Part shown: positions 45,222 through 55,808 of the stretch, in pieces
Numbering within the stretch: position 1 is the first letter of the stretch
Layout of the letters: each line of letters starts with the position of its first letter
Origin: Doryteuthis pealeii
Taxonomy: Eukaryota > Mollusca > Cephalopoda > Myopsida > Loliginidae
DNA: 64,000 nt
Assembly: GCA_023376005.1 (NCBI GenBank)
Contig: CM042148.1
Coordinates: 67,361,524-67,425,523 of the forward strand
Reading direction: 5' to 3'
Translations under genes and position numbers: made by a program
Notes under the pieces: generated by a model
Told to the model about the DNA's origin: nothing
The model's input: only the letters and a program-made list of their open reading frames with translations
The model's database searches: none

Positions 45222-45620
45222 GAGGCGTGGGCTAGTGGTTAGAGTCGTGGGAAATGGACTCGTCGATTTGAGTTCAATTCCTAGACGAAGCTGTTGGCAT
45301 TTCACAAAGCGCTAATACCCTTGGGAAAGGTATGAATCCATATATTCTCCCTCCAGCTAAGGGTTAAATAGTAGGGCAGACTGGGCCCTTCAACCTTGGG
45401 TAGGTAACCAGTCTAGGAGAGGGATAACTCTGAATTCAAAATTCCTGAGGTCGGTCGTTGATTGGGTTTGTGGCAACCCTTGATGCACCAATTCTTTCCT
45501 ATCGACTGGCCAAAAAGTGTGGATGGTCCAACAAGCTTCACCACTATAAACAAATCACTGTGTGGGTGTTCATTGTGTGTGAACCCTTATGCGTCGAAAA
45601 TCGACGAGAGAGTCCATAAT

Positions 45621-45623
<3 letters not shown>
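45220..45623 (+). mobile_element. tRNA-derived SINE, family S2, tail type b, between two TA tracts
   Basis: Head GCGTGGGCTAGTGGTTAGAG, B box GAGTTCAATTCC, body GTAGGGCAGACTGGGCCC, and the long tail ending TGCGTCGAAAATCGACGAGA, GAGTCCATAATAACA. (TA)n tracts touch both ends (45,183-45,219 and 45,624-45,663). The tail matches the 26,641 copy. Confidence 0.87.

Positions 45624-45663
<40 letters not shown>
45624..45663. repeat. (TA)n microsatellite
   Basis: About 20 TA units, directly after the S2 SINE. Confidence 0.93.
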
Positions 45664-45667
<4 letters not shown>

Positions 45668-45860
45668 TAATCAAGGGGTCACTACCATGTAAACATGTAG
45701 CATAAGTAGTTTATCCAAAAGGGCTCAATATATCCAGTAAAATATAGAGCATTAATAGTTGTAGAAAAGTTATTTCCATTAGCCACATAGATTTACTTAG
45801 TTCCCCTGAAGACGGTGTACTAAGAGCACCGAAACCACAGTAGGGAAATAACTTTTCTAC

Positions 45861-45864
<4 letters not shown>

Positions 45865-45896
<32 letters not shown>
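45865..45896. repeat. (TA)n microsatellite
   Basis: About 15 TA units. Imperfect inverted copies AGTTGTAGAAAAGTTATTTC (about 45,759) and GGAAATAACTTTTCTACAAT (45,844-45,863) bracket the preceding ~85 bp, suggesting a small foldback element at 45,759-45,863. Confidence 0.75.
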
Positions 45897-45897
<1 letters not shown>

Positions 45898-46149
45898 TAG
45901 TATTCCACCAATCAGAAAAAGGACTAGTCAATCATTGCACTCATAAATAATGATCAACTTGTTATATACATCTGCATATGTGCAATGATTTAATTACTTT
46001 TCATTAAGCATTTGTTGAACATTGACAATTGACATAGTGTATTGGGGAGAATATTCATTTTGTAAATGAGAGTGAGCGAGTTGTTACTTCTGAAAACTTG
46101 AATACAGATTAAAAAAAGATACCCTATTACCATAATTAGTAGTTTTAAC

Positions 46150-47105
46150 TCAAGTGTTTATGTAACCTGAGCATGGCACTAAACTACATCTGATGATAAG
46201 GCTCTAGTACTCGTTATGGGGTGTGTGGAGTACTCCTTCATTGCTATTACTCACAGGTCCACTCTGACCCTGAGTGGTAGTACTTGTTAAGATCCAATTT
46301 ATGGGTTGAATTAGAACTGTTTAACTTTATTAAGGATTATTATTATTATTAGTTAGTTGAAATGATACAACTGTGTGCAAATTATTTGTATTTGATAGGA
46401 ATACTTGATATCACATAACTGTGTGCAAATTATTTGTATTAGATAGGAATACTTGATATCACATAACTGTGTGCAAATTATTTGTATTAGATAGGAATAC
46501 TTGATATCACGTAACTGTGTGCAAATTATTTGTATTAGATAGGAATACTTGATATCACATAACTGTGTGCAAATTATTTGTATTAGATAGGAATACTTGA
46601 TATCACGTAACTGTGTGCAAATTATTTGTATTAGATAGGAATACTTGATATCACATAACTGTGTGCAAGTTATTTGTATTAGATAGGAATACTTGATATC
46701 ACATAACTGTGTGCAAGTTATTTGTATTAGGAATACTTGATATCACATAACTGTGTGCAATTATTTGTATTAGATAGGAATACTTGATATCACATAACTG
46801 TGTACAAATTATTGTATTAGATAGGAATACTTGTAACTGTGTACAATTATTTGTATTAGATAGGAATACTTGATATCAATAACTGTGTACAAATTATTTG
46901 TATTAGATAGGAATACTTGATATCACATAACTGTGTACAAATTATTTGTATTAGATAGGATATCACATAACTGTGTGCAAAAAGGCAACCTCTTAAGAAA
47001 CAACTACATTATAAATGTAAATATGAATGTACAATGAACAGTTTTCTTACCTCTAGGCATAAAATAACCCTAGATGGGTTGACATGCCTTTAAAATCAAT
47101 CAAGT
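46150..47105 (+). repeat. Decayed R590 copy holding a minisatellite
   Basis: 46,160-46,325 matches the R590 middle (GATGATAAGGCTC; GTCCACTCTGACCCTGAGTG, GTAGTACTTGTTA) and 47,060-47,100 matches its 3' end (GGGTTGACATGCCTTTAAAA). The 48-bp tandem array lies between the two. Confidence 0.65.
46362..46980. repeat. 48-bp minisatellite, about 13 units
   Basis: The unit combines ATAACTGTGTGCAAATTATT, TGTATTAGATAGGAATACTT and GATATCAC. Early units are nearly identical at 48-bp spacing (for example six with G/A swaps at the CACGTAAC/CACATAAC site); later units carry deletions and GTGTAC variants. Confidence 0.95.
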
Positions 47106-49061
47106 GTTGATTTTTTTTCTCCTACTTAGTTTTGTCATCACTCTGAGATGGGATTGAAGGATTCATATATTCCTAAAATAAGTTTCATATTGAGAAAAAT
47201 TATTTGGTTTGTGATAAGTTTAAAAATTTTGAGATTTTAAAATGATCATTTACCTTTTTAAAAAGTTTTTTTTTTCTTTTTTTTAAATTTTCTTTGCTGC
47301 TATTTCTTTTATCTGTTCAAAAAGTCAGCTAAAAATTAGTAATCGATTTTGAAGAATAAACGTTTTCTAATTTTATAGGGTTTTATATAAAAATAAATTA
47401 TAGATATATATTTAATTCAATATTTTTGAGAAGGGAGATTTTTGCACATTTATATGTTTGATGTTCCTTCAGATAAATAGTTAAATAATTACTCATAATG
47501 ATTAGATAATAAGTAAACATTATAATTGTATCTTTGGACTGTAAATTAGGGTTATTGAAAAAAAATCAATTTCTTTACATATTTTTATTTAATTGTTTTT
47601 AAAAATTCAAGTGCCAAGAAAGCCTGTGAATAAATAATTTGCTGTTTATATTATATTTAAGAAGGAATTATATAATTAAAGCTGCAGATTAAAGTTCATG
47701 ATTAGTAGATAATATCTGATTGATTCCTGTTCAGTGACCTGATTCTTTTAATCTGTGTGTAACATATAGCTTAATGAGTTGCTGGTCTACAAAGTTCAAT
47801 CATGCAGATCAAATTTATTCTAAATAAATTATTAAGTTTGAACTCAATACATTTTTTAAAAGTGTATATTATTGTATAGGAAGACATGAATTGAAAAAAG
47901 TATATTTTTATCTTATAATAGGTTATCAAAATCAAAATGATTGTTCTGTAGCATTTTACTTTTGATTGTTGTAGTTTTAATTGTAACAATTTACAAGAAT
48001 GTGCTCATTTTCAAAATTCAATCATGTGACCTATTTTATTTTATTTATTTATTTTTTTCATTTTTTTTCCTAATCACAAGGGTTCCTGCACATGAAATAT
48101 CAGTAATAAATTATTGCAGAAATCAGGTGAAATTTCCATTAACTGTTTTAGAATGTAAGAGATATGACATTAATTTATTTCTATTAACAATTTTAATTTT
48201 TTTAGTATAGCTTTTTGTATACTATTTTTCTTACTTTCATTTTAATATCAACCACGTAACTTGATATTTCAGGCTTTATTTTCTGAAACATTTAAATAAA
48301 CAATCTAACTCTCTGCTCAGTTAAAAAAAAAATTTTTAAATAAAAATAAAAAAATGATGTATAGTAAACATAGTTTCATATTTTTTTTATATATGGTGTC
48401 TGATCATTTCTTTCAAAGATAAGTCTTTAATAAAATCTGAAAGTTCATTTTTACTGTATGATTATAATCAGTATGATGCAATTGTGTGTATATATGGAAG
48501 GTTGTAATGTAACATAAACTGCATTTGCTCTTTAAACATTATGCCATCTAAGTAATACCATTAAAATTGATCAAGACATTTGAAATTAATCTGTAGCTTT
48601 AACCTTTAATATTTATTTTTGTTGAAATTTATTTAAATATATCCGAAATTTCTGCATAGGTTGAAATATCTTGAAATAGTTCATAGTTATTATTGCCAAA
48701 TATTTCTCTCTTTAGTCTTTATGTTAATCTAAGTTAATATGTATGGTTGAAATTAACCAATTTAATTTTTTGTCTGAATCAATGATTCAGGATAAACTAG
48801 AATTTGACTTTTTGGGGGAATGTACTAATATTCCACTAAACAATCTAATAGTTATTGACATCATATATACTAATAGCATATTTTCACTTAGGGTTTGACA
48901 TACATGAGAATAATCTCTCTATACATTGAATAAAGGGTTTTATTCAGACAAACACTAGAAGAAGACAAGCATAGTGAATTAAATGACTATAACAACCCAA
49001 ATAAGAAAGCAATATTCTGAATACTATTTATTATATAATTGAAATGTATATTTCATTTTTG

Positions 49062-49380
49062 TTAGTATTATCTGCATTGATCGGATTATTGTCCTCATCT
49101 TCATTGTTATCTGTACAATGTTTTGCCCTCTGGCCTTCTTCCTCTTCTTTTCTCTGGAACCTTCTTTTTAAACTCTGGAACCTTCTTTTCAAACTCTGGA
49201 ACCTTCTTTTCAAACTCTGGAACCTTCTTTTCAAACTCGGGAACCTTCTTTTCAAACTCTGGAACCTTCTTGTCGTAATTGGAACCATCACGGAACTTTG
49301 AACCTAACCCTTTATTCAGTCCACAGGAGTATCCTGTTCTCATTCTGCTAACCATAAGTTGGGGTAGAGGCATTAAGCTG
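49062..49380 (-). mobile_element. Foldback element FB1, single-arm copy with expanded 21-bp repeat
   Basis: Minus-strand body (CCATGGACTG-related start with GGATACTCCTGTGGACTGAA, then GTTCCGTGATGG) followed by six tandem ~21-bp units at about 49,152-49,278 that encode VPEFEKK on the minus strand, then the terminal arm (GTACAGATAACAATGAAGAT, GAGGACAATAATCCG). The open frame across it has no recognisable protein; the same unit family is seen at 13.5 kb. Confidence 0.72.
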
Positions 49381-51259
49381 TGTTAATTATTATTCATTTT
49401 TGTTATTCAAAAATTGAACTCTGAATGAAATCCATGATACTTTGTTTTTTTGCCTTAAGGGTTATTCATCTATAAGTGAAAATGTTTCAAATTAATAATT
49501 AGAGATATATGTTGGGGATGTATGTATTGATCATTAAAATTTCTTCTCCAAGCCCCATAATAAGAAATTGATATTCTTCTTTTTACTTAGGTGTTTCATC
49601 TTTTGAATAATGAGCCAATCGATGAAATTATCAAATCTGCTGGAATTAACTTGTATCTCATGGTTGATAATCACTTGTTAAACTTAGACAGATTAGCTTT
49701 TACTGAAGTAATCAGGTGGAGTAGGCTTATTAGGTGTATGAGTGGTAGTATGACACTGATCATCTGCAACCACCACTATAACCTTTACAACCTCTATCTG
49801 TATTAAATATTATCATCAGCATTATTTTCCATGTACTCTCTCTTAGTCTGTTTTTGACTAACTATTCTTCAAAAAAAAAGTATCCCGATGATGGCCCAGC
49901 AAGGATAATGTACAGAAACTATTGCTTAGTTTAAGGTGCCACTTGTCATTCTATTAACATCATGTAAGTAAAACAGAGTTATTCAGTGTTTGAAAAAAAA
50001 AAAATCACTCTTATAATTTAATCTGAGCATTTTTTTTTTAAATAGCTTAATTATATGGGTTTTTCAGTATCGGTATATATTCGTACTATTCATATATTTA
50101 CTTTAATCATTCATCATTTTTCTCACCTAGATATGAATTCTATTGCTTATACAAAATATATATTTTGATTATATATAATTTGCAAATTAGAGAAGCTAAT
50201 TTTAAGGCTTGATTTAATTAGTGAATTTGATATATATGAATAATAAAACATGTAGATGAGGTCTCTCTTGTATAATTTGATGCCTGGCCTAATTTATTAC
50301 ATTATAGCAGTGACATTGATATTTTTTTATATTCATCTGAATGTTTATATTTCTTACTAGTTTTCTCATAAAAATAGCTTCAAATATTCCTTGTTTTATT
50401 TTTGTTCATTTAAGAAAAATTTTTGTTTATATTAACTTTTTAAAATCTAATTTCTCTTTTGATATATGCTTTAATTTTTTAAGAATCAAAATATTTAATG
50501 GATTACCATTGTTTTTTCATAAATTATAAAAGATAATTGTTCATTGTAATATATCTTATGTAAAAGATGTCTTTCTCTTTTTTTGTGTGTATTTATTGGT
50601 TTTCTATCATAAGTGAATATTTTCTGAGTTGAACATCTAACCTAAAAGTAAACAGACAAGTGATATATCCAATATGTAAGAATTTTCTATGAATGAAACC
50701 ATATATTGAAAGTAAATTAGAAATAGATTTTTTATTTTTTAACTGTTTGTAATTGTTTGGATGAATGATATTTATTTATTTTTAATAATATTGATGTATT
50801 AAACCCCTTTCAAGCAACAACTAAATCTAACATTTTCTTTGAATTTTTTATTGTATTTTTAACACAAAACAGCCATACAAATAAACTTAGTACCAGTAAA
50901 TTAAGTAAAAATTTAAAAATTCCTGTGCTAAATTTATTAAGAAAATTTAAATGCATGCACCCAAGTACTTTCAAAAATTTACAAAAGATGAAATTAGAAA
51001 TGTTGTAAAACATTATTCTATGTGGTTTGCCCTTTTTGCATTTGAAGTGTGAGTTAAGGGATGTAGAGAATTTTGTCATGTGTTGGAAATAAAACATACT
51101 TAATTCCTTTTTTTAATGAAAAATTTTAAGTTAAATATTTGTTTAAAGCCTCTTAGTGTTTGTTTGCTAGTTTATAGACAACAAAATGTAATTTAGAATT
51201 TTTCTAAGATTTTTTTAATTCATTTACAGTTGTAAGAAGAAACCTTTTTGTTTAAATTG

Positions 51260-51261
<2 letters not shown>

Positions 51262-51290
<29 letters not shown>
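51262..51290. repeat. (CA)n microsatellite
   Basis: About 14 CA units. Confidence 0.92.
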
Positions 51291-51295
<5 letters not shown>

Positions 51296-51463
51296 TATAC
51301 AGTTTTTGGAGAAAAAAATAACAATTTTAAAAGAAAGAACTTTTATTGATACATTAATATTTGCATTTTCCCGAAATTCACATATTTTGATATTTTTTGT
51401 CTATGTATACACACAAATATGTAAAAAAAAAAGGGGGGGTGGAATAGGTGGGGTGGCCTCTTA

Positions 51464-51514
51464 TACACCCACACATACACCCACACATACACCCACACAT
51501 ACACCCACACATAA
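51464..51514. repeat. (ACACCCACACAT)n 12-bp tandem repeat
   Basis: Four to five units of ACACCCACACAT, followed by decayed TA/CA sequence. Confidence 0.9.
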
Positions 51515-51580
51515 ACCCATATATATGTACACACTTATACACATTGTATACACACATATATATATATATACCTTCCTACT

Positions 51581-51582
<2 letters not shown>

Positions 51583-51640
<58 letters not shown>
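51583..51640. repeat. (TA)n microsatellite
   Basis: About 25 TA units ending in GTGTGTG. Confidence 0.93.
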
Positions 51641-51641
<1 letters not shown>

Positions 51642-51865
51642 CAAATGTTTTTATGTTCACTTTCAACAGATGTAATATTGTAAAAAAGATGGATTTATAG
51701 TTGATGCTTTGATATATAATAATCTTTTAAAATCTATGAATAATACTAAGTAAGAACATTTTTGTTGTATTGATACCAGAATTTGTTCTTACACAATTTG
51801 AATGTGCTAAATTCAAATTTGAGTTTTCTATCTGTAAGCTCTAGATTTTTTGCAATTCAACATTT

Positions 51866-51896
<31 letters not shown>

Positions 51897-52151
51897 GTAA
51901 ATCAAACACCTTTCATATGATTACATTGTCTCTCTGAGGAATTTATGGTCATACTATCTTAAAATTTGTAAAAAAATTGGCAAAGATATTTTTTTATGTA
52001 TTCACAAAAATGTATACATGTATTACAATATGCGTTAAAGTTTAAAAAAAGATTACTTGTGCATTGTAAAATATGTTACCATTTCACAAAATCTGAAACT
52101 TCTATCCAATTATAGTCAATATGAATATGCATTAAGACTTTTTACTTTATA

Positions 52152-52390
52152 TTAACTCTTAACATCCTATACCACCTCATTCCACCCGGCTGGAAGTCAC
52201 ATTTGTTTTCCTAATCCACCTAAACGATAGCCTTTATTTAAATGTAATATTAAACATATTTAGCAGTCTTTGATTTACGGGAAATAACAGGTAATTGTAA
52301 ATGAAAAGGTCATTTTTAACCATTTATTGATAAATACTTATAGGAATGGGGCTCTGGACTTAGAAAATTCTCAACAGGATGTTTTAACAT
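52152..52390. mobile_element. MITE family M3 (TTAA ends), copy 2, right end eroded
   Basis: Starts TTAACTCTTAACATCCTATA; interior as in the other copies (AAATGTAATATTAAACAT; GGGAAATAACAGGTAA). Right end CAACAGGATGTTTTAACA has lost the terminal TTAAGAGTTAA. Confidence 0.78.
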
Positions 52391-52394
52391 AGAT

Positions 52395-53140
52395 TTTGAA
52401 ATAAAGAAGATAGCAAGAATTTACGGACTTCCTGAGGGCCATCTCGTTTGATGCTCCAGCAATAGTCTGGCATCATATTTTTATCCCATCACTCATGGTA
52501 GCACTCTTTCATCATCATAAAGTCATGATTGAAGCATTCTTCATATTTATCACTTACATCCGCAACGTTCTTAGGGAACCGATCAAGGTGACTATTCAGG
52601 AAGTGGAACTTGATATTCATGTTGCATCCAATATCTTGAAAAGCCAACCGCTTTCTAATAACCAGAATCTCCTAGTTATCAACCTTATTGTTACCAAGAA
52701 AGTTTTGTATAACTTCCACATTGATACTCTTGTCATTTAACTTCCTGGTAAATCCCTCATCACATACGAAGACACAAATTTGAGGTCCATCAAACACACC
52801 TGCTTTGTTCTTCTTGAAAGAGAAAACAGGAAAAGCAGAAACTGTATGTTGAAAACATTCGCCATCAGTACCTTTCACAAATTGTTTCATTAAACTCATC
52901 TTGATATGAGTTTGGGGAAAAGGATCTTTTTTACTGATGATTGGTCATTCCCAATATTTGGTATGCCTGCTTCAGGGTTTCATAGACGAGCCATTTCTTT
53001 TGGGTCCAGTGTTTCTTTCTGGTTCAGCTGTCCCACATGCAGAGATAATATGGAAACGTTGTGAAGCCCAAAGCTATTTCCAGGTCCACACAAATGTTGA
53101 AGTTGTGCTTGTGATATTTTAGTAAGTTAATAATCATTTT
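52395..53140 (-). pseudogene. Relic of an uncharacterised multi-copy animal gene
   Basis: Minus-strand order: FPYYLCMWDS with a TRKKHWTQKKW stretch (about 53,000-53,060), SLMKQFVKG (about 52,880), AGVFDGPQI (about 52,790), IQNFLGNNKVDN, a stop, IGCNMNIKFHFLNSHLDRFP (about 52,560-52,630), MMPDYCWSIKRDG (about 52,445-52,485). I recognise this motif series from uncharacterised proteins found in many copies in arthropod and mollusc genomes; function unknown, mobile-element origin suspected. Several in-frame stops make this copy dead. Confidence 0.65.
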
Positions 53141-53266
53141 TATTTCATTATGTTCTTCTCACAAATGCACCAAGTGACCAAACTGGTAGCACTCCATAAA
53201 CATTGCCATTATGCAAGAGAACATAATTGAGGCTTAGAGCTATCCAAAATTATCACTATTATCTTG

Positions 53267-53270
<4 letters not shown>

Positions 53271-53311
<41 letters not shown>
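53271..53311. repeat. (TA)n microsatellite
   Basis: About 20 TA units, touching the tail of the S2 SINE that follows. Confidence 0.93.
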
Positions 53312-53317
<6 letters not shown>

Positions 53318-53600
53318 AACTCCTCCACACAAGCAGGATGTGACACAAGGTCAATTTCTTAAGCAGAGTTTAACATATTTAAATTTAGTTTTCCTTCTCC
53401 TAGACTGGTTACCTAGGTATGGTTAAAGAGTCCAGGCTGCCCTGTTATTTACCCATAGCTGAAGGGATAATTGGATTCATACCTTTCCCAAGGGTCCAGT
53501 GTTTCTAGCGCCATGTGAAATGCAAACAGTTTTGTCCAGGAATTGAACTCAGGTTGACAAGTCCATTTCCTATGACTCTAACCATTAGACCACACGCCTT
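53312..53600 (-). mobile_element. tRNA-derived SINE, family S2, tail type a
   Basis: Minus-strand head GTGGTCTAATGGTTAGAGTC, GAGTTCAATTCC (B box), body, and the type-a tail CTCTGCTTAAGAAATTGACC. It has a short internal duplication (GGGTCCAGTGTTTCTAGCG region). Tail ends at the TA tract. Confidence 0.83.
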
Positions 53601-54278
53601 GGAATATATGTGGTAACCCCTAATTGTCTGAGAAGACCAGGAATATTGTGGCATTGAATATGATAAATTTCTACAATATAAAATTAACAATAAAGAAAGA
53701 AAATTAATGTTTATACAAAACATTAACTTAATTAGTTAGGGTACACATCTAAGCCAAGTTCTTAAACTATCTCTAGTATAAATAGCAATTGGTATCCTTT
53801 CTTGTGAAAATCACATTTCAAATTGCATAAAAACTAGAGCATGTGAAGGAAAACTGATTTCAAATTTGAAATCAGCATTGAAAAAATACATAGAATCAGA
53901 CGAAAAATATCATAAAACAGAAAATAAAAGAATTGTTCACCCAATGTAATTTGTTACTTCTATTGTATTTATACTCTTTACTCTCAACCTAGAATTTAAA
54001 ATATAACTAAAAGATAATGTATATTAAGTTCTTAAATTGGTGGGGGGAGAGGATGATGAATGAACAATTGCCTGTGAATGTTTTGAATTCTACCAGAACC
54101 AGGACAAAATGATTTATAGAAATATATGTAATAATATTCAATAAGATTTTGTTAGGATAAGAACAAAAGGAAATTTTAAGAAATATACCAACCTAACCAG
54201 TGGCAGTAGTAGTGGTGAGGGAGAAAGTGATAAAGAAATATCTATTACATCAACAAAAATAACTAGTGCAATAAGTAA

Positions 54279-54533
54279 GGCCGGCTTAACTCAGTCTGTG
54301 GAGTGTCTGGCTGGGGACCTCGAGGTTCCTGGTTCGATTCCGTACCTCGCCAACTCAGCGTATGAGTAGCACATGGATCTGTGCGATAAAGTGAGGAGCT
54401 GATGGTAAGAGTGGCGCTCCGCTTCAGACGCCCAAACAATCTCCTTGGTCTAGCACTAGTGAAAAGGGGATAGACTCTCTCACTGTCTGGCTGATACCAA
54501 CTTTAGGCCACCCCGACGACTTTACTTACTTAA
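54279..54533 (+). mobile_element. SINE family S1, full-length
   Basis: Head GGCCGGCTTAACTCAGTCTG, B box GGTTCGATTCCG, body and TTTACTTACTTAA tail, which runs straight into the next MITE. Confidence 0.85.
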
Positions 54534-54771
54534 CTCTTAACATCCTATACCGCCTCATTCCACCCAGCCGGAAGTCTTATTCGTTTTCCCAATCTGCCCC
54601 AAATGATAGCCTTTGTTTAAATGTAATATTAAACATATATTTAGAAGTCTTTCATTTAAGGGAAATAACAGGTAACTTTAGATGCAAAAGTCATTTTTAG
54701 CCATTTTTTTTATATATCCTTATAGGAATGCTCTGGACTTAGAAAATTATCAACAGGATGTTAAGAGTTAA
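54534..54771. mobile_element. MITE family M3 (TTAA ends), copy 3
   Basis: Starts TTAACTCTTAACATCCTATA and ends AACAGGATGTTAAGAGTTAA; both ends intact, ~238 bp. Immediately adjacent to the S1 SINE. Confidence 0.83.
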
Positions 54772-54872
54772 TGTAGACTTATTACAACTGCTTTATTTTT
54801 TCCCCTGCTATTTTATTTAAATTTACCTACATGAATCAATAATGATATAATAGGATCTGTCTTTTGAAGTAC

Positions 54873-54913
54873 TTGATTTACCATTCTACTGAAGTAGTAG
54901 AATGGTAAATCAA
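54873..54913. repeat. Perfect 18-bp-arm hairpin
   Basis: TTGATTTACCATTCTACT, a 5-bp loop GAAGT, then AGTAGAATGGTAAATCAA. Single copy; 505 bp before exon G. Purpose unknown. Confidence 0.85.
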
Positions 54914-55418
54914 ATTTGATTTATTATAAGAATGCTACTTTAGATATTTCCTTTTTATGATGTATATTTCAGAAGGAAAATAATACTTATTGTAGGTTTT
55001 TACATTATCTTTTTTATTTTTCTGTTTCAATAGTTTTATCCTTTGTTATAGTATTAAAATTTATATAGATGTAAAAATAAAGAAGTTTTTGACCAAATCT
55101 ACTTCAAATTGCTTGAGTAATGTTGGTAATTACACTTGGTAAAGTGTAAATATTCAAATTCTTTTGGATTATGAAATTGAACTGCTTATCAAATCGATTG
55201 GTACAATTTGATGAATTTGGACTTGTGAAGCAATGAAAGTTTTTCTTTAGAAGATATGTATTGGTTTGTTGATATTACTGAGTAAGGAAATATATGATTG
55301 AAGTGGTTGAAAAGAGAAAAGCTTTGCTCCAGATAATACTTTTTGATTGTGCATAAAGAAATTTATGTGTTCCACATAAGTGAAAATATTGATTTCTCTA
55401 CCTCTTATTATTCTTCAG

Positions 55419-55808
55419 GTGAATGGCAAGCGGCTCTTGGGACTTAACCATAAAGAAATAGTAAGCATTCTTAAGGAGCTTCCCCAGCATGTACGTCTTG
55501 TATGTGCTCGCCGCAAAACATGTAAGTCTGAAAATTATGCAAACAAGGAGCAAGATAACTTTTCAAGCCCTCCATTACTGAACTCTGGGGTGAATCCTAA
55601 TTCTCCAAGTGCTGATAGGCTGATCAAAGCTAAATCTGAAGTAGCACTCTCAACACAAGAATGGACTGCTGAAAGAAATAATCTAAATCGGACAAGATCC
55701 CGATCTCTTGAGCCCTTAACTGGGCTTGCTATGTGGAGTAGTGAACCAGTGGTTATAGAACTCAAAAAACAAGATAAAGGCCTGGGATTCAGCATTCTTG
55801 ATTATCAG
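55419..55808 (+). CDS. MPDZ: MPDZ-like exon G: end of second PDZ, linker, start of third PDZ
   Basis: Acceptor TTCTTCAG ends at 55418 and donor GTAAAA starts at 55809; 130 codons, phase 0 at both ends. It starts with VNGKRLLGLNHKEIVSILKE and ends the PDZ at RLVCARRK; His at the alphaB1 position suggests a class I (S/T-X-hydrophobic) ligand preference. A ~65-residue Ser-rich linker follows, with a basic-Ser cluster RTRSRSLEP that could be a basophilic kinase site (inference). The exon ends in AMWSSEPVVIELKKQDKG and LGFSILDYQ, the Trp-led start and binding loop of the next PDZ. The same Trp and loop occur in vertebrate PDZ5. Confidence 0.93.

Larger units (their letters stand above)
38855..55418 (+). 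other. Intron 6 (phase 0)
   Basis: Splits the second PDZ domain. It holds a candidate solo LTR (38937-39350), a LINE tail, the Copia-like relic with nested insertions (40.26-45.0 kb), three SINEs of one family and a 5'-truncated SINE of another, a 48-bp minisatellite (46.36-46.98 kb), an uncharacterised gene relic (52.40-53.14 kb) and two TTAA-ended foldback copies. Stretches 47,110-49,040, 49,810-51,250 and 53,610-54,270 are AT-rich with no assignable content. Confidence 0.8.

Noticed and set aside
47941..48210. Hydrophobic 89-codon frame resembling membrane segments
   Set aside because: T-rich DNA yields Phe/Leu/Ile-rich frames by composition; nothing else supports a gene.
49591..49806. 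Possible extra exon after TTTTTACTTAG (72 codons)
   Set aside because: It lies within the intron that splits the second PDZ domain, exons F and G join perfectly without it, no donor fits, and the peptide is not recognisable. A transcript would be needed to revive it.
55535..55795. Minus-strand frame across exon G
   Set aside because: Antisense shadow of the coding exon; no homology.
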